A stretch of 64,000 nt of DNA, from the NCBI RefSeq assembly GCF_958298935.1, contig NC_084943.1:15369001-15433000 (forward strand), written 5' to 3'. Position numbers and translations under genes: made by a program. A model generated the notes under the pieces. It saw only the letters and a program-made list of their open reading frames with translations. It was not told where the DNA came from and searched no databases. Shown piece after piece: positions 32,721-43,184 of the stretch. Every line of letters starts with the position of its first letter. Position 1 is the stretch's first letter. This DNA comes from Phragmites australis. Its lineage: Eukaryota > Streptophyta > Magnoliopsida > Poales > Poaceae.

Positions 32721-33413
32721 ATGAAGAGAAGTGGAAAGATTCCGCTGTTTGATGGTCGTTATTTTTCGTACTGGAAGGTGTGCATGGACGCTTATCTCTT
32801 AAGCCAAGGAAGTACAATTTAGGAGGTAGTTGATTCCAATTATGAGATCCCTGCTGCTCGCATGACTCAGGTTCAAATCAAACAGTATGAGGCCAACAAA
32901 ATGGTCAAAAAAAATTTGTTTACAAGCATGAGTCATAATGAGTTTGCCAGGGTTCAGCACCTCTATACTGCCTGGGAGATCTGGACTACTCTGAGTGTCT
33001 TTCATGTAGGCACTAATCAGATTAAAACCAAAAGCCAAAGCACATACAACCAAGAATATCAAATATTTGTGCAAGACCCCCAAGAATCTTTGGAAACCTT
33101 GTTTGCTCGCTTTTATGGAATTGTTAGCAATCTTCGATCAACTGCTGTTTTGCCCCATTCTGACCATGAGAGAGCAATCAAGTTTCTCTATGTTATAGAT
33201 CATAGCATATGGGAAGTGAAGATCTCGAGCATTAAAGAGTCATCAAGTTATGACACATTAACTTGTAATGAACTCTTCAACAAGCTCAAATCTACCAAGA
33301 TAGCCAAGACTGCTCGGATTAGTCTCAGAAACCCCTTATCTCAAAACATGGCTTTGGTTTTCAGACCTAGCGATGGCAACTAGTCTGGAGTTGGTTTTTC
33401 TTGTGCTAAAACT
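32721..33413 (+). pseudogene. Copia gag (UBN2 type), truncated
   Basis: Begins MKRSGKIPLFDGRYFSYWK, the conserved start of Copia capsids. Downstream are AARMTQVQIKQYEANKM, ARVQHLYTAWEIWTTL and ESLETLFARFYGIVSNLR, which follow the UBN2/Retrotran_gag_2 pattern of about 220 residues. TAG at 32820-32822 interrupts the first third. The frame closes at 33381-33383, and the element is cut at 33413/33414 by the forward CRM-like copy. No pol of this element is found later in the window. Confidence 0.8.
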
Positions 33414-34333
33414 TGATGAGCCTATGGCTCCTTCACATACGATCAATACTATTAATATTCCTAAAATCATACAAGGTCCAATTACAAGAGCACGTGTATG
33501 ACAATTAGACTACCAAGTGAACTCGTTCTTGTTGTTCATGCTTCCTTGGATGGTTGCTACTAAATTCTTGTGATATTTTATTGCTTAGGAAACGTGGGAG
33601 AAGCACCAAAACCTTACCCAGATGTCACCCCTCAAAGTCTAAGTCTACATGGACTCAAGGCTGAGCTCTAGTCATGGTCGTGGTCGAAGTCATGGTCATG
33701 GTCAAAGTCGTGGTCGTTGTTGTGGTTAAGTCAGCACATCAGTAAAATGGGCATAACTCTCTCAGACGAAGTCCATTTTAGACGAACTTCGATATTCTGG
33801 AAAGCCTATGACGAGCCCTTTCCAATGGATATAGCTCGACCAAATATTCCTTATATAAGATACTACGCCACCGTTATTGGACTTAGTTGGGTCTTGTAAT
33901 CGTATCAGGGTCAAAGTCAAGGTTGTGTACACCTCTTTCCACGGCTGCACAACCCTTGGTAGACCTCCTCACGTCCTCCTATAAATATACAGTAGTTGTC
34001 ATAGTTTAGGCTCGGGTTTTAGCTTAGATTATTCTGTTTTAGACAGTTTCACCGTTGATCGGTTTGTGGAACCCTAACTCGAATACTTCATTGGTAATTA
34101 GCAATATTCAGATTGCATCTACCTGTTCTTGCTTATGTTCTCGATTCGTTTGCAAGAAAATCCTTCTTGGAGAGGTCAACCACATCTTGGTACAGTTGAT
34201 AACCACAGAGTAGTGGTGTAGCGGTTGCGAGGGTTCTCGATCTGTTCTGGTCAGAGCCTTAGGATCATCAATGTCGAAACTCCATCAATCGGCTTAACAT
34301 ATTACCTTCGAAAAATCATGCAAGCGCACATCA
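33414..34333 (+). repeat. 5' LTR of forward CRM-like copy
   Basis: 920 bp, TGATG at 33414-33418 and CATCA at 34329-34333, a perfect 5-bp inverted terminus that I recall as typical of CRM LTRs. The first 150 bp read as a polyprotein C-terminus (GPITRARV). A TATA box CTATAAATATA lies near 33979. Confidence 0.8.
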
Positions 34334-34335
34334 AG

Positions 34336-34347
34336 TGGTATCAGAGC
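34336..34347 (+). other. Primer-binding site of forward CRM-like copy
   Basis: TGGTATCAGAGC, a perfect match to the usual initiator tRNA-Met complement, two bases after the LTR. Confidence 0.9.
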
Positions 34348-34636
34348 ATCGATTTCCCATTAAGTAATCTTAGCTACCCCTTTTGTTTCGTCGAGTTCCA
34401 TTACCTAGAGTCCAGAAAATTGCCCCACAAAAAGATTTATGTTTTAGTTCTTCCGCTGTCTAAACCACTTTGAGCCTTACGTATTTTGTTTTCAGTTTTT
34501 GTGTTGTTGAGTTTGAGTCCATCGTTGGTGTCTTTGTTGCTGGTCGAGTCATCATGTTCTAGTTTCTAGTGTCAAGTCTTTGCTAATTTAGTCGTCGAGT
34601 AACTCGGCTTGCTCTAGTCTGCTAAAGCCGAGTTTG

Positions 34637-34850
34637 TGTCCCCACTCGGGATTCGACTACCCACTCAGGTTCTGACCAGTCACTCCAACCACCCACTAGG
34701 GGTCTAACCAGTCACTCGAGTTCTGACAAGTCACTCCGACCACCCACTCGGGTTTCGACCAGTCACTCGAGTTCCGACAAGTCACTCCAAATACTCACTC
34801 GGGATCCGACCATCTAGTCGCCGCGACCATTTAGTCGGAGTCGCCCACCT
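34637..34850 (+). repeat. Minisatellite in CRM-like leader
   Basis: Degenerate units such as CCACCCACTCGGGTTTCGAC followed by CAGTCACTC. Inverse of the array at 26697-26995. Confidence 0.75.
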
Positions 34851-35486
34851 TCTTTTTATTACCTTTATACCCCTGCTCTTCGAGAAAAAGTTTGTGACCC
34901 ACGTACCTCACTGGTCTTAGAAAAGGTAGTAGAAGAGTTTTTAGTTTTTGTCACATTTGCAAAAAATAAAAAGAAAAAGAGAGAAAGAAAAGCAAAAAAG
35001 AAGCAAAGAGTGCCAAAAAATAAGAAGCAAAGAGTGCAAAAAAAAGAGGAGTACAAAAAAGAGGAGAAAGAAAGAGAGAGAATCAGTTTGCATTATGAAT
35101 TTTGTTCCATCGTGCTTGTGTCTGATATAGTTTTCGGCTTGCTTTGGCTAGTTCTAGGAACATGTTCGGGCCAGCAACTGTGACGAGTACTGTGTACTTT
35201 CATTCAACTTTGCTAATTTGATTTCATCAATTGCTATTCCTTGCTACTAAATATTTCTTGTCCAAGCTATACCTTATCTCGGTCAGAAGGGTATCTTCCC
35301 TTGCAACTACCTTACTCGCACCTGATAAGGTATCACAAACTAGCCATCGGTTGTGGCAACTGCAGTGATTGGTAAAAACACCTGCAGGAGGGTGGTAAGA
35401 CACTTGAGAGTGTGTGACTCCATCTCCACCACCTAATAGTCGATAGGGATAATTTATCTTCTGTTGCTTTCTATCTTCGACTAACC

Positions 35487-37878
35487 ATGGCAGGAGAAGT
35501 ATCAGATGCACATGAGTGTGTTTTGAGGGAAGAACTCACAATTGTGTTGAATGATCATCGACAAGCTATTAATGACGATATCGATAAGAAGCTTGTAGAG
35601 ACAAACACTACATTGCAACAACTTAATGATAGTATTGCCATGCTCAATACACGCTTTGATCGAGTGGTTAATCAGCCACAAAACCATAGGCATGTGGATC
35701 CTCATAGTACAGCCCATAAGCAAGAGGCGTCCGTCGCAGATGATGAAATTTTGAGGCAAGAACAAGACGCCTTTGATGCATGACAACGAAATTGATTGAA
35801 CTTCAACCATCAAGGTATGAGAGGTAATAATTTTCAGCAACATGACCCATGTGTTAATGATGATCCATTTCCTAAGGTTAAGTTTATTATACCATCTTTT
35901 ATGAGTGCTTATGATGCTCAAAAGTATTTAGATTGGGAGATGACAATCGAATAGAAGTTTAATGCCCATTTGGTTCTTGAAGTGCATTTAACAATTTTGC
36001 AATCATCTGGTAGAATAGAGTTTGCATCAATGGGTTAGCGCCTACTACATGGAGTGCTTTAAAGGTTGCTATGCATAACAGATTTGTTCCACCCTCTTTT
36101 AAATGTGATTTGCATAAGAAATTGCAGCGCTTAAACCAAGGTGATAGATCTGTAGAATAATATTATCAGGAGCTACAAATTAGTATGTTGTATTGTGACA
36201 TTATTCAAGATGAAGAGTCTGCAATGCCACGGTGGAGTGTTAAGGCTTGAAATTCAGGACATAGTTGATTATAAAGAATACAATAGTATTTCTAGATTGT
36301 TCCAACTTGCGTGTTTGGCAAAAAAAGAATTGCAGGGACGACAATAGAGGCCAAGGAGCAATTTTGGAACCACGGCTACATCAAAATCAACACCGAGACA
36401 AGTCAAAATAGCGCCACATTCAGCTACACAGTCTGCTGCCCCCTTCTTGAGTAGGGCACGTTTAGCAGTACTTTCGACACCGTCACACGCTCCCAAGGTA
36501 AGCAAATTCGTAAGTGTGCAGGGTCCAACCAAGAACTCTTCTTCGGTTGCTTCTACAGGCCGATCGATCATGATTGTATGCTACTGATGCAAGGAAATGG
36601 GCCAAATCTTGAAGGATTGCTCAAGTCAGTGAGCATACATTGTAATAGAAGACGGGGGATATGTAAGTGCTAGTGAAGTTGAGGATGAATATGCTCTTGC
36701 AGCTAACCATGCAGGTGAATAGGATGGACGTGAGATGGATATTGACCATGAGGAAGTATTCGATGCCACTGCCACGGAGGATTATCGGACCCTCATTGTT
36801 TAGCGAGTGTTAAGCACTCAAATGGAGCAAGCGGAATAGCTACAACGCCATAATTTGTTTCAGATGTTCCTCATAGTCAAGGAATATTCTGTTCGAGTTA
36901 TTATTAATGGAGGAAGTTGCAACAACTTTGTAAGTTAATATACGATCAAGAAGCTTGCCTTGCCGACAAGAAACCATCCTCATCCTTATCATATTCAATA
37001 TTTTGACAACAGTGGTAAGGTGAAGGTAATGTAAATAGCTAGGGTATATTTTTTATTAGTTCATACCATGATTGTGCTTATTTTGATGTAGTTCCCATGC
37101 AAACATGCTCTCTTTTGCTAGAACGACCATGGGAGTTTGATACTGATGCAACACATCATGGTAGAAGTAATAAGTACACCCATATGCATAAATCAAAGAA
37201 AATAATTTTTCTACCTTTAAACCCTGCTGAAATTGTCAAAATGTGAACAAGAGATAGCTGAAAATAAGATAAAAGAGTTTGAGAATGAATCTGAAAATTA
37301 GTAAATAGCAGAAAAAGTTTTTCCCCCAAAAAAGAGAAAGCAACAACAACTTCTAAGTCTGTTAGAATTAGACTGAAAGGGTGTGTTATGCTTGCTACTA
37401 AATTCGACCTTACTGAAATTTATGCTAATGAGCTACCATGCTATGCTTTGATATGCAAAGAGGCCTTAATTTTACTAGAGAATGTATCTAGCACTTTGCC
37501 TCCTGCTATTGCTAGCCTTTTGCAGGAGTTTGTTAATGTATTTTCAGCTGAGGTACCCCTGGGATTACCACCTGTTCGAGGGATTGAGCATCAAATTGAT
37601 TTGATTCCAGGAGCAACTTTTCCAAACCGTACTGCATATAGGACCAATCCGGAAGAGACTAAGGAAATTCAGTGACAAGTTCAATATCTATTGGATCGCG
37701 GGTACATACGAGAAAGCCTTAGTCCTTGTGCTGTTCCTATTCTTTTGGTTCCTAAGAAAGATGGTAGTTGGCGTATGTGTGTTGATTGTAGAGCGATCAA
37801 TAATATTACTATAAGATATAATCACCCTATCCCTAGGTTAGATGATATACTTGATGAGTTGAGTGGTTTGCCAACCAG
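35487..37878 (+). pseudogene. CRM-like gag-pol, forward copy
   Basis: The Met at 35487 opens a 98-codon frame with a coiled N-terminus (LQQLNDSIAMLNTRFDRV). After stops, the reading gives VKFIIPSFMSAYDAQKYLDW, the start of the Ty3 capsid domain. Around 36000-36500 the gag and linker are full of stops. The protease motif at 36905-36926 reads NGGSCNN where DGGSCNN is expected, so the catalytic Asp is Asn. 37388-37675 gives the region before reverse transcriptase (HQIDLIPGATFPNRTAYRTN). After one stop, 37691-37875 gives [20 protein letters not shown] and [20 protein letters not shown], the first reverse transcriptase blocks. The catalytic YxDD block is beyond the break. Confidence 0.8.
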
Positions 37879-37887
37879 TGGCGACCG

Positions 37888-38780
37888 ATGCTAGCTCCAC
37901 AATATGCCCTTGCAGCCTTGGCTCAGCTGGATCAAATGAGGCAACTGACCCTCCAAGGGGAGCTACCTACACCACCACCAAGGCCTGCGATTGAAGCACC
38001 ACCAGAGAGCAGTAAGTCTGTGAACACGGTACATCGTGGAAACAATGTGGATCAAACCAACAGACAGAATCTAAGAGACAGCAGAAAGAATACGTGCGAA
38101 GGGTCAACCACATTGGTGTGGGGCCAACGTACATTCATTCAAGGTGGTCCAACGTGCCCACTACATTGTCGCAAGATGACATGAGGGTCTTAGATTACAC
38201 ACACACGGATGCCTTCGTTATCATAGAAAACATTTCGGGAAACAAAGTGCATAGAATCTTGATAGATGGAGGAAGCTCAGCGAATATCATCTTCGCGGAT
38301 GCCTTTGACAAAATGGGTCTACGTCGGAGCGACCTGAATTAGGCTGGATCCCCATTGCTAGGCTTCAGCGGGAATGCAATCAATGCTCTAGGAAAGACAA
38401 CAATCCCAGTGTTGTTTGGTGAAGGGACAAATTTTTGGACGAAAGATATTACCTTCGATGTGGTCGACATCAATTACCCATACAATGCGATATTTGGTAG
38501 GGGAGTCTTGAACAGAGCAATACTGCACCACACGTATTTGTGCATGAAGATGCCTGGTCCTGGAGGCATCATAATGGTGCTTGGAGACCAGTGAGTGGCT
38601 TGAAGAATCAAAGTGGGAATCACTCCAGGACGGTGAAATGTCCACACGGTGATGGAACCTTCGGCAAATCGAGAGGAGAATGATATCCAGCCGAAGATGA
38701 ACAAAGCAGCGAAGGCTGTACTGGAGGGGGCAACCACAATAGTGCCGTTACATCAAGAAAACCAGATAAAAAAGTCACCA
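37888..38780 (+). pseudogene. Tat 1 gag end and aspartic protease
   Basis: A short gag tail (QYALAALAQLDQMRQLTLQG, Pro-rich) is followed by a frame change. The protease frame 38094-38342 has [18 protein letters not shown] with the catalytic Asp intact, and 38355-38594 continues it (KDITFDVVDINYPYNAIFGR). Stops at 38340 and 38594 and a shift near 38100 inactivate it. Confidence 0.75.
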
Positions 38781-38788
38781 TTGGGGCG

Positions 38789-39960
38789 ATGGCCCCAGAG
38801 GAGGACCAACAACAACTCATAATGTTTCTTCGCAGCAATGAGGATGTCTTCGCTTGGTCTCCGAAGGACCTACAAGGAGTCAGTAGGGAAATCATTCAGC
38901 ACAGCTTAAATGTAGATCCCAGTGCGAAGCCAAGGAAGCAAAAGCTTAGAAAAGCTTTGAGTGAAAGGGCAGAAGCAGCTAAGGCTGAGGTAAAACATCT
39001 GCTTGATGCTAGGGTGATACGTGAAGTGCTGCACTCAGAGTGGCTAGCTAACCCAGTATTGGTCAAGAAAAGCAACGACATGTGGAGAATGTGCGTCAAC
39101 TTCACAGACTTGAATAGGGCTTGTCCATTATTTCCCATTACCTAGAATCAATTAGCTGGTGGATTCCACGGCTAGTTGCGAGATGTTAAGTTTCCTAGAT
39201 GCATACTCGGGGTACCACCAGGTCTGGATGGCTAAGGAAGATGAAGAGAAGACAAGTTTCAGGACCTCTTTCGGCATATACTGCTTTGTGAGGATGCCCT
39301 TCGGACTCTGAAATGCTGGCGTAACCTTCACCAGGTTGGTACAGACAGTGCTAAGCTCACAAATAGGGCGAAATGTCCTAGCATACATCGACGACATAGT
39401 GGTCAAAAGTGCCAGAAGAAGCCAACATCTCAAAGACCTGCATGAAACCTTCGAAAGCTTGCGAAGGGCGGGACTAAGATTGAATCCAGAAAAATGCACC
39501 TTCAGAGTACAGTCTGGAAGGCTATTAGGATTCTTGGTGTCGAAGAGAGGCATTGAAGTGGAACCCCAAAAGTTACAGGCAATAATAGACATGAAACCTC
39601 CACAAAACAGAAATCAAGCACAACACTTGGTAGGATGGTTGGCGGCACGAAATAGGTTCATTGCAAAATCTGCAGAACAAAGTCTACCTTTCTTCAAAAC
39701 ATTGAAAATCTCTGACCCATTCAAATGGGGCGTGGAGCAACAAGAAGCCTTCGATGAATTAAAGAACTATCTGACGAAGCTCACAGCCCTTTCCAGCCCC
39801 GATCCAGGCGCAGATTTGTTGTTATGCATAGCGGCATCCCCTTCAGCGGTGAGCGCTGTACTTGTGCAGGAAAGACAAGAAAACAACAAATTATGACAGT
39901 TCCGAATATACTATGTGTCTGAAGCTCTCGCAGGCCCGAAGAGCCTCTATACCAAAATGG
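38789..39960 (+). pseudogene. Tat 1 reverse transcriptase
   Basis: The first frame, 38789-39145, covers VFAWSPKDLQGVSREIIQHS and MCVNFTDLNRACP. A degraded part (39146-39335) still shows the YHQ and TSF blocks. The frame 39336-39896 has the catalytic YIDDIVVKSA block, LNPEKCTFRV and GFLVSKRGIE, then the connection domain and LLLCIAASPSAVSAVLVQE. The polymerase would copy element RNA into DNA. Stops at 39143 and 39894 plus frame changes disable it. Confidence 0.8.
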
Positions 39961-40149
39961 AAAAAGTAGCATATGCACTTGTCATGCATCTCGTAAGCTT
40001 CGCCATTACTTCATAGCTCACAAGATCACAGTACCAACCTCCCTACCCCTTCGCGACATGTTTGAGAACAAAGAAGCTATAGGAAGAATGGCGAAATGGC
40101 AGCGGAAGTCGCCCCACTCATGATTGTTTTTGTGGCAAGAACAGCGATG

Positions 40150-40800
40150 AAATCGCAAGCGTTAGCAGACTTTGTAGCAGAATGAACGCCGCTAACCCAA
40201 GCCCCAGAAGAAGAACTGTCAGAACCAGTCTGGATCGCATATTGCGATGGGGCATGGGGGGCTACAGGAGCAGGCGTGGTGACGGTATTTCCTAACCTTC
40301 TGGCGTAAAGTTAAGATATGCTGCCAGATTAGAATTTTGTTCTACAAACAATACCGCAGAGTATGAAGCCGTCCTCCTTGGACTTCGCAAGGCGAAGGCT
40401 TTGGGTGCCCGAAGGGTGCTGGTTAAAACAGACTCCGAGGTAATAGCAAGCCAAATCGGTAAGACGTTTCAGGTAAAAGAACCATAGCTTGTTAAGTATA
40501 AGGCAGCAGTTCAAAGTATGGAAAAGTACTTCCTGGGGTTCACGGTCAAGAGTATATCGAGAAATGACAACTTCGAAGCAGACGAGCTAGCCAAAGCCGC
40601 CACGCAAAATCTGCCTATGCCACTAGATGTATTCTACCAAAAGCTGACTGTGCCAGCCGCCGACGACACTTCGCGACCAGCGCGTTTCGTTGCTATGATC
40701 GAAAGCGAAGATTGGCGCTAGAGAGCTAGAAATTACAAAATTATGGGCGAGGAAAATGTTGAGGCGAAGCGTATGGCCTAGAGAGCTAGAAATTACAAAA
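40150..40800 (+). pseudogene. Tat 1 RNase H
   Basis: AYCDGAWGATGAGVV at about 40240 holds the first catalytic Asp. NNTAEYEAVLLGLRKAKALG holds the Glu and VLVKTDSEVIASQI the second Asp. EADELAKAATQNLP gives the last conserved Asp region. A frame change at 40310 and stops at 40486 and 40719 break it. A 31-bp stretch, TAGAGAGCTAGAAATTACAA followed by AATTATGGG..., is repeated at 40720 and 40779. Confidence 0.75.
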
Positions 40801-41924
40801 TTATGGGAAACAATTTGTACAAGGCTGGAATCTGTGGACCATGGTTGCGATGCATATCCCAGGAAGAAGGGAAGAATCTACTAAAAGAAATTCACGGTGG
40901 ACTGTGTGGTTCGCATGTGGGTACACGAGCCTTAGTTGGAGAAGTATACAGATAAGGCTTCTTTTGGACAAAGGCGATCAGTGATGCAGATTACGTAGTT
41001 TGAAGTTGTCAACAGTGTCAATTCTGGGCGAAGGGGTCAAGCAAGCCTTCAGCGAAAACACAGCTAATTCCACCAGTTTGGCCGTTAATGCGGTGGGGAA
41101 TTGACATTGTCGGCCAGCTGCCAGCCACTCCAGGAAATTTGCGATATGCCGTCGTTGCAGTTGAGTACTTCTCCAAATGGGTGGAGGTGATGCTGCTCGT
41201 AAACATAACATCGAGATATATCCAGAAATTCCTGTGGCAAAAAGTTATATGCCATTTCGGAGTCCCACGCGAAGTAACAGTAGACAACGGCACCTAATTT
41301 GATAGTGCAGGATTTAGACACTTCTGCGAAGATCTGGGGATCAAAGTCCTTTTTGCATCTGTATACCACCCACAGTCTAATGGAGCCGTCGACAGAGCAA
41401 ACGGCATCGTCTTTGCTGGTGTCACGAAGCGCCTACAGGGCCTGGCAAAAGGGAAATGGGTCGAAGAGTTTCCCAAAGTCTTATGTTCTATATGAACAAC
41501 GGTAGCAAGACCAACTGGTTTCACACCGTTTTGCGTCCTCTTCGGAGAGGAGGCAATGACCCCAGAAGAATGCAAGAACAAATCATTTAGGGTCGTAAAC
41601 GAACCAGAGCAAGGCGAAGAGTCAACATCAAAGGATGTCCTCAAGGAAGTGAGATTGCAGGCCACCGAAAATCTGAGCAGGTATCAAGAGGAGATAAGAA
41701 AGTGGAGAGACAAGAAGATATCCGTAAAGAACTTTGTCCTCGGAGATTTGGTGCTGCGAAGACTTGGCAATGCCTCACTGGTGGGAAAACTACAGAGCAA
41801 ATGGGATGGTCCCTTCTTAGTCAAAAGGTCGTTAAGACCTGGCTCGTATCACTTGGCTAATATGGAGGGTGAGGAGCTTCCGCATACTTGGAATGCGGAT
41901 AACCTCCGCAAATTCTACGCGTAA
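40800..41924 (+). pseudogene. Tat 1 integrase
   Basis: H2C2 zinc finger region (IHGGLCGSHVGTRAL and CQQCQFW), then the DDE core: GIDIVGQLPATPG (first Asp), EVTVDNGT (second Asp, with a stop at 41295-41297) and QSNGAVDRANG, where the usual catalytic Glu is replaced by Asp. The C-terminal domain 41556-41924 includes GDLVLRRLGNAS and ends LRKFYA, the normal end of these polyproteins. Integrase would insert the cDNA. Several stops are present. Confidence 0.8.
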
Positions 41925-42300
41925 TAGTGGTGAAGGCCTTCGCGCATCTCGACAATGAGTCTGTGCCAAAGCGAAGTTTGTGTAATTTTCTTTATGCAAT
42001 TTTTCTTTTCATGTAATTAAATTGTATGGGAACAACACTCTTTTCCTCATAGAGGGACCCCTTTGTTAGGGCGTGAGGTTTTTAACGAGGCAGGAACCCT
42101 TGTAAACATCAATATAATAGAAATACCCCGAAAAAAGATCACTTGTTTTGAGTATTGATAACTTGTTGTTGAAGTGTGCCAGCCTCTCAAAGCAAGGTGG
42201 CACACCAATCGACGAGTGAAGGGCCGGAAATAGACAGCACAACTAGAGGTGCAAAGTGTCAACGAAAAATGACGTACACTTTCAACCTTAAAAAAAAACC

Positions 42301-42740
42301 GAAGTGTCGCTTGACCTCAGAGAAGGTGACGCACTTCGAGCTAAAAAGTCGGGGGCTAACAGTGCCTGCCCCCGCACCGAAGGACAAACAAACCTTCAGA
42401 AGGAAAAACTGAAGGGTCGCTCGACCTAAGAGAAGGCGACACACTTCGAGCTAAAAAGTCGAGAGCTAATAGTGCCTGCCCCCGCACCAAAGGAAAAACA
42501 AACCTTCGGAAGAAAAAGCCGAAGTGTCGCTTGACCTAAGAGATGGCGACGCACTTCGAGCTAAAAAGTCGAGGGCTAAGAGTGCCTGCTCCCGCACCGA
42601 AGAAAAAACAAACCTTTGGAAGGAAAAGCCGAAGTGCCGCTCGACCTAAGAGAAGGCGGCGCACTTAGAGCTAAAAAGTCGGGGGCTAAGAGTGCCTGCC
42701 CCCGTACCGAAGGAAAAACGAACCTTCGGATGAAAAACTA
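42301..42740 (+). repeat. Tandem array, four units of 110 bp
   Basis: Units start at 42301, 42411, 42521 and 42631, exactly 110 bp apart, each beginning GAAGKGYCGCTYGACCT and containing GCACTTCGAGCTAAAAAGTC and GTGCCTGCCCCCGCACCGAA. Identity between units is about 90%. It lies between pol and the antisense ORF of Tat 1. Confidence 0.95.
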
Positions 42741-42809
42741 CCCTAAGAGTGCCCAATCTCGAACAAAAACAATAAATTTCTATCAGCCGAAGATACCTGC
42801 GACCAAAAA

Positions 42810-42840
42810 TCGGGGGGGGGGGGGGTGGGGGTGGGGGAGG
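42810..42840 (+). repeat. G-rich run with quadruplex potential
   Basis: A run of 14 G, then T, G5, T, G5, A, GG. Four or more G tracts in 30 bp. Confidence 0.8.
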
Positions 42841-43184
42841 TACGACGTTCTCGGAACAACACTTCTCTAGCAGTCGTAGGTAGCTGCGGAGAAAAATCAG
42901 CGCTATCCAATCTTAAAAATTCATCGTTGCCGAAGCGTGACCCCAAATAAATAATCGAGAATGTCATTCACCGAAGAAGACTTTGCTCAAGTAAGCGACG
43001 AAGCGTTCCTAACATCCGAAAACATTGTGAAATGCCCCAATGTCACTTCAAGCGCGGTACCGCTGAAGTAAACACCCAAAAAAGCGATGTTATAATAATT
43101 GTGAAAGCACCCTTTATTCTGCAAAGTGATCAATGTCAGGACCAATAAAATCCTTATACCACCGACTAAAAACAAATTGAAAGG

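Larger units (their letters stand above)
33414..37878 (+). mobile_element. CRM-like Ty3 element, forward copy, 3' truncated
   Basis: Complete 5' LTR, primer-binding site, leader with minisatellite and an A-rich tract (34950-35080), gag and pol as far as the first part of reverse transcriptase. At about 37878 the sequence switches to a Tat-lineage gag. It is inserted in the Copia gag. Same family as 24029-28239, in opposite orientation. Confidence 0.8.

Noticed and set aside
34948..35130. Lys/Glu/Arg-rich small protein
   Set aside because: Translation of an A-rich tract in the CRM-like leader, with its inverted counterpart at 26460-26540.
42301..42740. CRISPR-like array
   Set aside because: Units are contiguous 110-bp tandem repeats without unique spacers, in plant retrotransposon DNA.
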